Notes: generated by a model from the sequence alone, not told the origin. Counted from the stretch's first letter, positions 16,701-25,509 are shown. The stretch: DNA of 64,000 bases from Streptomyces shenzhenensis (GCF_021462265.1 NZ_JAJONF010000033.1:47775-111774); one strand, 5' to 3'. Translations and numbers: made by a program.

Positions 16701-17699
16701 ATGAATAGGGCGAAAAGTGCACATCCCCATGCGATGGCGGATCTGTGCGAGGAAGGCAGGCGTCTGTATGCCGCCGCGCTGCGTACGGGACGTGTCGCGC
16801 GCCCGGATGTCGCGGAAGCGCCCTGCCTGATGGAGTTCGCTCTGCTCCAGCCGGATCCGGGCGACCTGAACTGGCTGCTGCCGGTTCCCCCCGCCCTGGC
16901 CCTGGCCCAACGGCTCGGCCCGATCGAGCGCGAGATCACGGAGCGCCGCCAGCTGTCCACGCGACTCGCCGACACCTTCGAGCCTTTCATGGCACTCGGC
17001 GCCCACGCGATGGCGAACAGCGAGTCGATCACGGTCCTGGAAGGCAGTGACCGCATCAATGCCGCGCTCAACCTGGCCACCGAGCAGTGCCGGACCGAGG
17101 TGCTCACGATCCAGCCGAGCGACCGACTCTCCGACCAGAGCATGCAGCGGGCCCTGGAGCGGGACCGGCCGCTGAACGCACGGGGTGTCCGGATCCGCAC
17201 GCTGTACCAGCACACCGCACGCTACAGCCCGGAGAAACTGGCGTACGCCGCCCACCTCGCGGACGGCAAGGCCGAGTACCGCACCATCGACGAACTCGTG
17301 GAGCGGCTCATCATCTGCGACGAGACGGTCGCCTTCGTCCCCATACGCGAGGACCAGCAGGTCGCCCTGGAACTGCGCCAGCCCGGCCTGGTCCGCTACC
17401 TCATCAGGGTCTTCGAGTTCATGTGGAACCGCTCCGTTCCGCTGAGCACGGGCGGGCACTACGAGGTCGCCTCCCACGGGATCACCGAGATCCAGCACTC
17501 CATCGCGAAGCTGCTCGTCGAGGGCCACGTGGACGAGGCCATCGCGCGCCGGCTGGGCATGAACGTCCGCACCTGCCGGGCACACATCGCCAAGCTGGCC
17601 CAGGTGCTCGGCAGCGGTAGCCGCGCACAGCTCGGCTACCTGATCGCACAGTCCGGAATCCTGGACCAGACGCTTCCCGACAAGGGCGCCACTGCGTGA
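16701..17699 (+). CDS. TrmB/LuxR-type transcriptional regulator
   Basis: A 332-residue protein. The N-terminal third is like TrmB-type regulators (CLMEFALLQPDPGDLNWLLPVPP, then a long helix). The middle resembles the phospholipase-D-like effector region (SESITVLEGSDRINAALNLA, EVLTIQPSDRLS, GVRIRTLYQHTARYS). The last ~60 residues are a LuxR/GerE helix-turn-helix (AIARRLGMNVRTCRAHIAKL). GGAG lies 8 bases before the ATG. It is divergent from the peptide/Rieske-like pair and has a convergent paralogue 120 bases past its end. Probably a local regulator; its ligand is unknown. Confidence 0.8.
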   Translation: MNRAKSAHPHAMADLCEEGRRLYAAALRTGRVARPDVAEAPCLMEFALLQPDPGDLNWLLPVPPALALAQRLGPIEREITERRQLSTRLADTFEPFMALGAHAMANSESITVLEGSDRINAALNLATEQCRTEVLTIQPSDRLSDQSMQRALERDRPLNARGVRIRTLYQHTARYSPEKLAYAAHLADGKAEYRTIDELVERLIICDETVAFVPIREDQQVALELRQPGLVRYLIRVFEFMWNRSVPLSTGGHYEVASHGITEIQHSIAKLLVEGHVDEAIARRLGMNVRTCRAHIAKLAQVLGSGSRAQLGYLIAQSGILDQTLPDKGATA

Positions 17700-17860
17700 C
17701 GTCCCCCTCGCGCCCCGAACACGGCGCCGACCGCCTCGGCATGAGCATCCGCACCGCCCGCGTCCACATCGCCGCACTCGCCGCCGCCCTCGGCCGCGGC
17801 TGCCGCGGCCGGCTCGGCTGCCTCATCGCACGCTCCGGGATCCCTGGCCAGGAAGTCTGA
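17696..17860 (+). CDS. Coupled 54-residue orphan LuxR-type HTH ORF
   Basis: GTG at 17696 overlaps the TGA of the preceding regulator (GTGA), so translation could be coupled. The product, VTSPSRPEHGADRLGMSIRT onward, matches the DNA-binding half of the upstream regulator's HTH: compare RLGMSIRTARVHIAALAAALG with RLGMNVRTCRAHIAKLAQVLG, then LGCLIARSGI with LGYLIAQSGI. It is either a relic of a duplicated regulator or a stand-alone HTH. Its last 38 bases overlap the 3' end of the convergent paralogue. Confidence 0.45.
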   Translation: MTSPSRPEHGADRLGMSIRTARVHIAALAAALGRGCRGRLGCLIARSGIPGQEV

Positions 17861-18881
17861 CCGCGGGCGCGGCCGCGGCCGCGACCGCGCCGCCCGGCGG
17901 GCCGTCCAGGCCCACCTGTGCTATCCGGACGCCCAGTTGGGTACGGCTGGCCGCCCCCAGCGTCTCCGAGAGGCGGGCGATGTGAGCCCGGCAGGTGCGC
18001 ACGCTGATGCCCAGACGTTCCGCAATCACCGCGTCCTGGTGGCCCTCCGCGAGCAGCGCCGCGATGGACCGCTCGCGGTGCGAGATGCCCTCGATGCCGG
18101 TGTCGGGGAGGTCCGCGGTGAGCGGGATCGCCAGGCGCCAGAGTCGTTCGAAGACCGTGACCAGGTACTCCACCAGCGCCGGGTGGCGCAGCTCCAGGGC
18201 CATCGTGCGGTCCGCGTTCGCGGGGATGAAGGCCACCGTGCGGTCGAAGAGGATCAGCCGGTCGATGACCTCGTCGAGCGTACGGGCCTCCACCGCGTCG
18301 CCCATCAGCTCCAGGTAGTTGAGCAGGCCCTGGCCGTGCCGGGCGACATGCGTGTACAGGTCGCGCATCCGCACGCCCCGGCCGCGCAGGGCGACCGCCC
18401 GGTGCAGGCCCTCGGTCAGCTCCGACTCGCGGCGGATACCGCCCGGCTGCACGGTCAGCACCTCCTGCGTGCACGCCTGGGTCGCCTCGTCCATGGCCGT
18501 CTGGATCCGTGACAGTCCGTCGAGCACCCTGATGGCCGCCGTGCCCTCCGCGGCGGCCGGCACGGCCCGCACCTGGCTTCCCAGCCCGGCGTACCACTCG
18601 AACGCCGCGACCGCCGACCCCACCCGCCGCTGGCTGTCCGTCACCTCGTCGTAGACCCCGCGCAGCAGCCGGGTCATGACCTCCTGCGGGGCGGTCGGCA
18701 CCAGCCAGTCCATGTCGTCGGGGTCGGGGTGCAGCAGCGCCAACTCCAGCAGGCAGGGCACCGCGTCGGCGTCCGTGCGCGGCACCCGGCCCCGGCGCAC
18801 GGCCCGGGAATACACGCGATCCCCGGTGTCGCACAGCCGGTCGGCACCATGTGGATGCTCATCCGTCCCGTGCCCGGCCAT
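17823..18881 (-). CDS. TrmB/LuxR-type transcriptional regulator, paralogue
   Basis: A 352-residue paralogue of the regulator at 16701 with the same layout: ACLLELALLHPDPDDMDWLVP-like N-terminus (PCLLELALLHPDPDDMDWLV), middle region AAIRVLDGLSRIQTAMDEA and EVLTVQPGGIRRES, and a C-terminal LuxR HTH, VIAERLGISVRTCRAHIARL. The tail is Ala/Pro-rich. I chose the ATG at 18881 (MAGHGTDEHPHGADRL); a GTG 12 bases upstream is possible. It is convergent with the first regulator, and its own upstream side faces gene-poor DNA. Confidence 0.75.
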   Translation of the reverse strand: MAGHGTDEHPHGADRLCDTGDRVYSRAVRRGRVPRTDADAVPCLLELALLHPDPDDMDWLVPTAPQEVMTRLLRGVYDEVTDSQRRVGSAVAAFEWYAGLGSQVRAVPAAAEGTAAIRVLDGLSRIQTAMDEATQACTQEVLTVQPGGIRRESELTEGLHRAVALRGRGVRMRDLYTHVARHGQGLLNYLELMGDAVEARTLDEVIDRLILFDRTVAFIPANADRTMALELRHPALVEYLVTVFERLWRLAIPLTADLPDTGIEGISHRERSIAALLAEGHQDAVIAERLGISVRTCRAHIARLSETLGAASRTQLGVRIAQVGLDGPPGGAVAAAAAPAVRLPGQGSRSVR

Positions 18882-19358
18882 CGCCCATTCCACCCCCCGG
18901 TTTGCTGCCTCTTCCGATGCGCAACTATGAGCGGTCCGGACCGGGTCCGCAACACGGCTCCTCCTGCACGGGCCGTCGCCATATCGGGATACAGCCGGAC
19001 ATCGGTCGGGCTCCTCAGCGCACGCTGCAACAAGTTGACGGTGGTGACCGGGAGGGGGCCCAGGCATCGCAGGGAGCGCTTCCCACGGGTGGTGCCGGCC
19101 ACCCGGCGGGCCCCCGGACCGGCCTCCCCCGTTCGGGCCGGCCCTCCTGCGCAACGCGTCCACGGGGGTGGCGCGTTGCACGGGAGGGCCGCTCCCGGGC
19201 ACGTGGCGCGGCGGATGGCGAATCCCGGAGATCCGTCAGTGATCGCCGCGTGACGTGCCCGCTCCGACGTCCCCGCACGGCGGACGTGTCCGACGCGTAC
19301 GCGCGGCCGGCGCCTGGGCCGGATGTCTGTGCGGCCGGGTGAGGGCAGGTCCGCCTGT
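18882..19358. other. Gene-poor stretch upstream of the second regulator
   Basis: About 480 bases with no supported gene; open frames here have no family resemblance. It holds the promoter of the second regulator gene and a strong hairpin at 19140-19190. Confidence 0.5.
19140..19190. repeat. Long imperfect palindrome
   Basis: Two 8-bp arms pair in succession: GGCCCTCC (19140-19147) with GGAGGGCC (19183-19190) and GCAACGCG (19151-19158) with CGCGTTGC (19172-19179), with a small internal loop and a 13-base apical loop. Confidence 0.7.
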
Positions 19359-19666
19359 GAGCCGGTACCGGCGGCGCTCCAGCCGATCGAACCGGGTGAA
19401 CCGCGGTTGCGGGCCGACCGGATGGCGCGGGCCCTCACCGGCCCGGGGGTGGCCTACGCCTTCGCGGCGAGGAGCGTGCCTGGCCGCTGGACCTGGTGCC
19501 GAGAATCCCCGACGCCCTGGAACGGGACCTCATACGAAGAGGCGTGGCCCAGCGGGGCCGGGCCCTGGAGACCTGTCCGGCCGACGCCTACGGACCCGCG
19601 CGGGCCTTCGAGGACGGCGCGGGCCGGTGGGAACGCGGCGGCGTACGAAACCCAGGCGCTACTTGA
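19359..19666 (+). pseudogene. Frameshifted N-terminal relic of a circularly permuted ATP-grasp protein
   Basis: The first frame (19359 to ~19478) reads EPVPAALQPIEPGEPRLRAD and ALTGPGVAYAFA. A one-base shift near 19480 moves the match to another frame: WPLDLVPRIPDALERDLIRR, GVAQRGRALETCPADAYGP, ending at TGA 19664-19666. The WPLDLVPR block followed by QR.RALE....D.YGP is typical of circularly permuted ATP-grasp (type 2) proteins, which form amide bonds and often sit with alpha-E and transglutaminase-like genes. The rest of the ~470-residue gene is absent. It abuts the 3' end of the binding-protein gene. Confidence 0.6.
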
Positions 19667-20777
19667 GGCCGGCCGCCGCGCAAGCGGTCTTGTACGCGGC
19701 CGTGCAGATCTGGGAGATCTTGTAGATGCCGTCCGCGACGACGGTGTCCTTGATCTTGCTCTTGGTGACCGCGTTGACCTGTACCAGCTGGGACGGGATG
19801 TCCTTGTTGGTCGGGCTGTCGACGGTGTCCTGGGTGAGGGCGTCGAACTGGATGTCCTTGCCCTGCACCCGGTAGACGGCCAGCTCGGCGGCGACCTCGG
19901 CCTCGTCCGGGTACGGCTTGTAGACGGTCATGTACTGCTCGCCGACGAGGATCCGCTGGATGGCGTCGAGGTCCGCGTCCTGGCCGGTGATCGGCGGCAT
20001 GCTGGTGACGCCCGCCGCCTTGAGGGCCTTGACGGCGCTGCCCGCCATGGCGTCGTTGGCGGAGTAGACCGCGGCGATGTTGTTCTTGCCGATCGAGTCG
20101 ATCGCCTTGGTGACCTCCTTCTCGGCGACCACCGGGTCCCAGTCCTTGGTGTCGTACGAGGCCGCGATCGTCACCTTGCCGGTCAGCTCGGACACCGCGC
20201 CCGTCTTGAACTGCTTGGCGTTGGGGTCGGTCAGCGAGCCGTTGAGCATGACGACCTTGTCGGAGCTGTCGACGTTCGACCCGAGGCCCTCGAGGAGCGT
20301 ACGGGCCTGGACTTCACCGACGAGCTCGTTGTCGAAGGAGACGTAGGCGTCGATGGGACCCTCGGCGAGGCGGTCGTAGGCGATGACAGCGATGCCGGCC
20401 CCCTTGGCCTTCTTCACCGTGCCGAGGATGGCGTGCGCGTCGACCGCGTCCAGGATGATCACGTCGACCTTGTCGTCGATCATCTTCTGCATCTGCTTCT
20501 TCTGCGTGGCGGCGGACGACGCGGCGTTCTCGTAGTCGACCCGCCCCTGGTTGTTCGTGAGCTCGGCGATCTTCGACTTCATGATCGGGTAGTCGAAGTT
20601 GGTGTACCGGGTGTTGATCTTGTCCGGCATCAGCACGCCCACGGTGATGTCGTTGCCCTTGGTCGGGGTCGCGGTGGTCGACGATCCCGTCGCGTTGAGC
20701 ACGCCGCAGCCGGCGAGCGAGAGGGTCATCGTGGACGCGGCCACGAACATGGCTATACGACGCATACGGGGGCTCAC
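19659..20777 (-). CDS. Xylose-type sugar ABC transporter substrate-binding lipoprotein
   Basis: A 372-residue lipoprotein: basic start, hydrophobic helix and lipobox LSLAGC near residue 19-24, then a periplasmic-binding-protein type I fold like XylF/RbsB (ITVGVLMPDKINTRYTNFDYP, VIILDAVDAHAILGTVKKAK, GIAVIAYDRLAEGPIDAYVSFDN, IAAVYSANDAMAGSAVKALKAAG, PPITGQDADLDAIQRILVGEQYMTVYK). No ABC ATPase or permease gene is adjacent, so it must serve a transporter encoded elsewhere or act as a sensor. The start is a GTG at 20777 or the ATG at 20765; neither has a strong ribosome site. Confidence 0.85.
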   Translation of the reverse strand: MSPRMRRIAMFVAASTMTLSLAGCGVLNATGSSTTATPTKGNDITVGVLMPDKINTRYTNFDYPIMKSKIAELTNNQGRVDYENAASSAATQKKQMQKMIDDKVDVIILDAVDAHAILGTVKKAKGAGIAVIAYDRLAEGPIDAYVSFDNELVGEVQARTLLEGLGSNVDSSDKVVMLNGSLTDPNAKQFKTGAVSELTGKVTIAASYDTKDWDPVVAEKEVTKAIDSIGKNNIAAVYSANDAMAGSAVKALKAAGVTSMPPITGQDADLDAIQRILVGEQYMTVYKPYPDEAEVAAELAVYRVQGKDIQFDALTQDTVDSPTNKDIPSQLVQVNAVTKSKIKDTVVADGIYKISQICTAAYKTACAAAGLK

Positions 20778-22663
20778 TTCAGGTGCGTTCCGGACGTGGG
20801 ACTGCTTTGCGACCCAGATGTCTGAAAAGACAACGCGTACGCCACACCCGGCGTCAAGCGGAACTACTTAACGAGTGCGCAACACCACGCTCCGCTGCAC
20901 CTGTGAAGGCGGAGCGGAACCGCCTTCAAACACTCTTTACGGACCCTCCATCCAAAGGGAGTTCACGAGAAGGCAAAGATCGGTACAACCAAGTCCTTTC
21001 CTCATGAGTCGTGATCGACGACAGCCGCCCCCGGCGCGGCCATACGACCAGAGGACCGAATGAACTCAGCCAGAGGCACCACGGCCGCCGCCGTGGTGCT
21101 CGCCACGGCCGGCACCCTGCTCGGCGGCAGCGCCGTGACCGCCTCGGCCGCCACCACCTGTGCCTCCCCGGCCTACAAGCGGGAGTTGTTCGCGAACACC
21201 ACGTTCAAGGGCACCCCGAAGAAGACCGCCTGCGACACCTCGGTCGACGAGAGCTGGAGCGGCGCCCCCGCCTCCGGCCTGCCCAAGGACGGCTTCGGCG
21301 CCCGCTGGACCGTGACCCGCGACTTCGGCTCCGGCGGCCCCTTCACCCTCGCCGCCTCCGGCCTAGACGGAATCCGCGTCCACCTCGACGGCGCCCGCAA
21401 GATCGACCTGTGGAAGAACACCACCAGAACGGTCGGCAAGACCCTCAGCCTGACCGTCCCCAAGGGCAGGCACACCCTCCGCGTCGACTACGCCAACTTC
21501 ACCGGCGCCGCCAAGGTCAAGTTCACCTACGCCCCGAGAACTTCGGCCACCGTCGACAAGGTCAAGCCGCTCACCCCGCTGGATCCGCTGGTGTCCTACG
21601 ACGGCGACGCCAACACGACGAAGCTGGGCTGGACGAAGAACCAGGAGATGGACCTCGCCGGCTACCGGGTCTACCGGCGCCTGCGGGGCAGCACCAGCTG
21701 GACGAAGGTGGGGACGACGACGGCGACGTCCCTGAGCGACGCCCCGCCCGCGACCGGCGCCCTCTACTACTACGAGATCCGCGCCTACGACAGGGCCGGC
21801 AACGAGTCGGCCGGCACCGCCGACGCCCCGGTCACCAGCTCCGTGCTGCCGGCCCCCGCCCAGTTCACCGCCTCGGCCACCGGCACGGGCGCCGAACTGA
21901 GCTGGGCGGGGGTGCGCGCCGCGGTGAAGTACCGGGTGGAGCGGACCGACTTCTACGGTGCCGTCACCAAGTCCTGGGATCGCGCCTACACGGTGGGCCT
22001 CACCGACGACACGCTCGCCCGTGGCGAGACGGCCGGGTACCGGGTCGCGTCCGTGGACGGCTCGGGCCACGTGTCGCCGTTCACCGACCTCCTGACGGTG
22101 ACCCGCCCACTGGCCGCGCCCCGCGAGCTCACGGCGACCGCGGGCATCGGCAGCGCAGCCCTCCAGTGGACGATGAAGCCGCAGGACGCCCCGTACGGCG
22201 AGTTCCGCGTCTACCGCTCGACCACGCTGCCCGTGGACACCTCGACGGCGCAGTGGGTCACCTGCACGACCAGCTTCGCCACTCTCTCCGACGGGTCCCG
22301 CCGTTACAGCTGCGGCGACTTCTCGGCCGAGGAGGGCACGACGTACCACTACGCGGTGGCGAACGTGCAGTGGCCCCTGGTGTCCTCGCTCTCCGACACC
22401 GCGACCGTCACCACGCTGGTCTCGGACAAGCCGCCCGCCCAGGTGACCGGCCTGACCGCGACGGCCACGGAGTACGGCATCGAGCTGGACTGGGACGACA
22501 ACACCGAGCCCGACCTGAAGCGGTACGCGGTCTACCGGGGCACGGTCCTCGGCGAGGAGGGCGAGGAGCAGGTCTGCTCCGCCGGTGAGTGGGCGCATCT
22601 GCCGGCCGGCACCTCGCACTACCGGGACGTGCGCGTCCCCGACGGCGACCACGCCTGCTACCG

Positions 22664-22937
22664 AACACTTGCCCAGTGCTCCACCCTTCAGGGTGGAGGT
22701 GAAGGGCATCCTGCCCTCAGTGGCCCGGAGGCCGCAGCGACAGGGCTAGGATCGCCTCATCCGATGACGGAGTCGTCGGATCTACCGCCGGACGGGCGGA
22801 AAGTGACGCCTGTGGAGGCCCCTGTAAGACCGATCTCCCCGGAGAGCGGCAAGGGCCGGTGAAGCAGGAACCCGAGGTGGCACCGCATAGCGGTGCGGAC
22901 CGGAATCTCCTGCCCTCGGGCAGGAGAGGGCGTCAAC
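22664..22937 (+). mobile_element. Non-autonomous IS200/IS605-type element (no transposase genes)
   Basis: About 274 bases interrupting the FN3 gene. The left end has small hairpins, CACT/AGTG (22666-22678), CCACCCT/AGGGTGG (22681-22696) and AGGGC/GCCCT (22703-22717). The right end carries CACCGC/GCGGTG (22881-22895) and a 9-bp stem CTCCTGCCC/GGGCAGGAG (22907-22926), then GAGGGCGTCAAC. A hairpin preceded by GGAAT and followed by a ...GTCAA end is typical of the right ends of actinobacterial IS200/IS605 elements, where tnpB overlaps its omega-RNA. No tnpA or tnpB frame fits inside. Boundaries are good to a few bases only. Confidence 0.65.
22740..22937 (+). ncRNA. Omega-RNA (reRNA)-like sequence in the IS605-type relic
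   Basis: The right ~200 bases of the element resemble the 3' region of tnpB that is processed into the TnpB guide RNA: GTGAAGCAGGAACCC, then two stable hairpins and a GTCAAC end, so that flanking host DNA (AGGTGTACCGC...) would take the guide position. No TnpB is encoded in the window, and expression is unknown. Confidence 0.4.
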
Positions 22938-23129
22938 AGGTGTACCGCTGGAACCCGGCGACGCGGACGTACGAGAAGCTGGCGGCCACCACGGACCGCT
23001 CGTACCACGACACCACGGCCGCCCGCGGCACCACCCACTACTACTGGGTGACCGCGCTGTACGCCGACGGCACGGAGTCGGCACCGGGCGCGGACCGGGC
23101 GGTCCTGGAACCGTGACCGGCATGCGAAA

Positions 23130-23161
23130 GGGCCCGGAGGTTCGGGTGAACCTCCGGGCCC
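23130..23161. terminator. Bidirectional terminator between the FN3 relic and hspR
   Basis: A perfect 13-bp stem (23130-23142 with 23149-23161) with a 6-base loop, 20 bases past the hspR stop codon. It ends the dnaK operon and also follows the FN3 reading frame. Confidence 0.9.
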
Positions 23162-23180
23162 TGCGCGCCGGTGAAGGCGG

Positions 23181-23651
23181 CTAGTCCTTGGCCTTCTTCG
23201 GCCGCCACACCACCAACGCGCTGGTCTGCTTGACCTCCTGGTACGGGACCAGGTCGCGGCGGTAGGAGGCGTGGACGGCGGCCTCGCGCTGCTGCATCGC
23301 GGCCGCCGCGCCGTCGACCGCCGCCTGGAGCTCGGCGACCCGCTGCTGGAGCGCGAGGACCTGGTTCTCCAGTTCGATGATGCGCTTGATGCCGGCCAGG
23401 TTGATGCCCTCGTCCTGCGACAGCGCCTGCACTTGGCGGAGCAGTTCGATGTCGCGGGCCGAGTAGCGGCGGCCCCGCCCGGCCGTGCGGTCCGGGGAGA
23501 CCAGGCCGAGGCGGTCGTACTGGCGCAGCGTCTGCGGGTGCAGTCCGGAGAGCTGGGCCGCCACCGAGATGACGTAGACCGGGGTCTCCTCGGTCAGTTC
23601 ATACGGCCCGCGGAAATTGTCACTGCGTCGACGGCCGTCCATCTCTGTCAT
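23181..23651 (-). CDS. hspR: Heat-shock repressor HspR (MerR family)
   Basis: A 156-residue MerR-type repressor with an N-terminal winged helix (VYVISVAAQLSGLHPQTLRQ, DRLGLVSPDRTAGRGRRYS) and a dimerisation helix (IKRIIELENQVLALQQRVAEL). HspR binds HAIR inverted repeats and represses dnaK and clpB transcription with DnaK as co-repressor; HAIR sites are present upstream of both here. Its ATG overlaps the dnaJ stop (ATGA), so it is the coupled last gene of the operon and represses its own synthesis. Length and layout are normal. Confidence 0.95.
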   Translation of the reverse strand: MTEMDGRRRSDNFRGPYELTEETPVYVISVAAQLSGLHPQTLRQYDRLGLVSPDRTAGRGRRYSARDIELLRQVQALSQDEGINLAGIKRIIELENQVLALQQRVAELQAAVDGAAAAMQQREAAVHASYRRDLVPYQEVKQTSALVVWRPKKAKD

Positions 23652-24820
23652 GCTCCCTTCGCGGCCTCGAACAGCTCGGCCCGCGGGTCCTCGCCCGCGG
23701 TCGCCTCGCGATACGCCTCCAGTGCGTCACGAGCCTTCCCCGCCAGGTCCTTGGGGACACTCACCTCGACGGTGACGAGAAGGTCGCCGCGGGTGCCGTC
23801 CTTGCGGACCGCGCCCTTGCCACGGGCGCGCATGGTGCGGCCGTTGGGCGTGCCCGGGGGCAGCTTCAGGGTGACCGGCGGGCCGCCCAGGGTGGGCACC
23901 CTGACCTCGCCGCCGAGCGCCGCCTCGGTGAAGGTCACCGGGACGGTCACCGTGAGGTTGTCGTCCTTGCGGCCGAACACCGGGTGGGTGTCGACGTGCA
24001 CCATGACGTAGAGGTCGCCGGCCGGGCCGCCGCGTTCGCCCGGCGCGCCCTTGCCGCGCAGCCGGATGCGCTGGCCGTCGGTCACCCCGGCGGGGATGCG
24101 GACCTGCATGGTCCGCGACGACTTGGCGCGTCCGCTGCCCTTGCAGTCGGGGCAGGGGTGCTCCGCGATCAGGCCCCGGCCCTTGCAGTCCGGGCAGGGG
24201 TCGGTGAGCGAGAAGCCGCCGCCGGATCCTCGCGCCACCTGACCGGTGCCGACGCAGGTCGGGCACACCCGTGGGGTGCCGTTCTTGTCGCCGGTGCCCG
24301 AACAGGCCTTGCAGGGGGCCTGCGAGGACATCCGCAGCGGGACCGTGGCGCCCTCGATGGCCTCCGTGAAGCTGAGCGTGACCTCGGACTCGATGTCCTG
24401 GCCGCGCCGCGGCTGGGTCCGGCCGGCCGTGCCGCCGCCCCGGTTGAACAGGCCCCCGAGGACGTCACTGAAACCGCCGCCGCCGAAGCCGCCCCCGCCC
24501 TGGGCGCCGCCCCCGAAGAGGTCGCCCAGGTCGAAGTTGAAGTTGCCGCCGCCCGCGCCCGGCCCGGGGCGGAAGCCACCGTTGCCGAAGAGGGCGCGCG
24601 CCTCGTCGTACTCCTTGCGCTTCTTGGGGTCGCCGAGTATGTCGTTCGCCTCGGAGATCTCCTTGAAGCGCTCCTCGGCCTTGGCGTTGCCCTTGTTGGC
24701 GTCCGGGTGGAACTCGCGGGCGAGCTTCCGGTACGCCTTCTTGATCTCGGCCTCGGTGGCGTCCTTGGGGACGCCGAGGACCTTGTAGTAGTCCTTCTCG
24801 ATGAAGTCCTTGGTGCTCAT
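23648..24820 (-). CDS. dnaJ: Co-chaperone DnaJ (type I)
   Basis: A 390-residue Hsp40 with the full type I layout: J domain (~10-75, with YYKVLGVPKDAT and the HPD loop), Gly/Phe-rich linker (~75-145), four zinc-finger repeats (CKACSGTG, CPTCVGTG, CPDCKGRG, CPDCKGSG) and the substrate-binding C-terminal domain. It stimulates the DnaK ATPase and delivers clients. I chose the ATG at 24820 (MSTKDFIEKDYY). It lies 36 bases after grpE and overlaps hspR by ATGA. Confidence 0.97.
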   Translation of the reverse strand: MSTKDFIEKDYYKVLGVPKDATEAEIKKAYRKLAREFHPDANKGNAKAEERFKEISEANDILGDPKKRKEYDEARALFGNGGFRPGPGAGGGNFNFDLGDLFGGGAQGGGGFGGGGFSDVLGGLFNRGGGTAGRTQPRRGQDIESEVTLSFTEAIEGATVPLRMSSQAPCKACSGTGDKNGTPRVCPTCVGTGQVARGSGGGFSLTDPCPDCKGRGLIAEHPCPDCKGSGRAKSSRTMQVRIPAGVTDGQRIRLRGKGAPGERGGPAGDLYVMVHVDTHPVFGRKDDNLTVTVPVTFTEAALGGEVRVPTLGGPPVTLKLPPGTPNGRTMRARGKGAVRKDGTRGDLLVTVEVSVPKDLAGKARDALEAYREATAGEDPRAELFEAAKGA

Positions 24821-24856
24821 CCCCGACGCCCCTCCTTCCACGTGTTACCTACGACT

Positions 24857-25509
24857 TCAGCCCTCCTCAGGGCCGTTGTCCTTCTCGTCTCCCGCCGCGG
24901 GGGCCTCTTCGGTCCCGTCGGCCTTCGCCGGCGCCGCTCCCGGCTGCGGTTCGGCGACCGCCACCCGCGCGGGGCGGATGGTGCGCTCGCCGATGCGATA
25001 CCCGGGCTGCAGGATGGCCACGCACGTCGTCTCTGTGACGTCCGGCGCGTAGCTGTGCATCAGCGCCTCGTGGATCGTCGGGTCGAAGGGCTCGCCCTCC
25101 TTGCCGAACTGCTGCAGGCCCATCTTCGCCGCGACCGTCTCCAGGGATTCGGCCACCGACTTGAAACCGCCGACGAGTTCGCCGTGTTCCCGGGCGCGGC
25201 CGATGTCGTCGAGCACGGGCAGGAGCTCGGTCAGGAGGTTCGCGATGGCGATCTCCCGGACCGTGATCCGGTCGCGCTCCACGCGGCGGCGGTAGTTCTG
25301 GTACTCGGCCTGCAGGCGCTGGAGGTCCGCGGTGCGCTCACCGAGTGCGGTGCGTACCTGGTCCAGCTGTGCCGTCAGACCGGCGAGCTGTGCGCTTGAG
25401 TCCCCGGCCGGGGCCGCTCCCGGTGCGGGAGCGGCCTTCGGCTCGGCGTCGTCGGGGGTGGCGCCGGAGGGGACGTCGGGCTTCTCCTCGAAGCCCGGGG
25501 TCTCCTCCG

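Larger units (their letters stand above)
21060..23116 (+). pseudogene. Secreted PA14/fibronectin type III protein gene, split by a mobile element
   Basis: The 5' part has a good ribosome site (GAGGA) and encodes a signal peptide (VVLATAGTLLGGSAVTASAA), a PA14-like domain (~35-165: FGARWTVTRDFGSGGPFTLA, GIRVHLDGARKIDLW) and four fibronectin-III-like repeats to about residue 535 (DGDHACYR). At ~22664 a foreign element begins and the frame runs to a stop at 22860-22862. The downstream part (22940-23116) reads VYRWNPATRTYEKLAATTD and HYYWVTALYADGTESAPG, clearly another FN3 repeat, but in a different frame. Most of one FN3 repeat seems missing between them, so a deletion may have accompanied the insertion. 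A truncated secreted protein could still be made. Confidence 0.75.
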
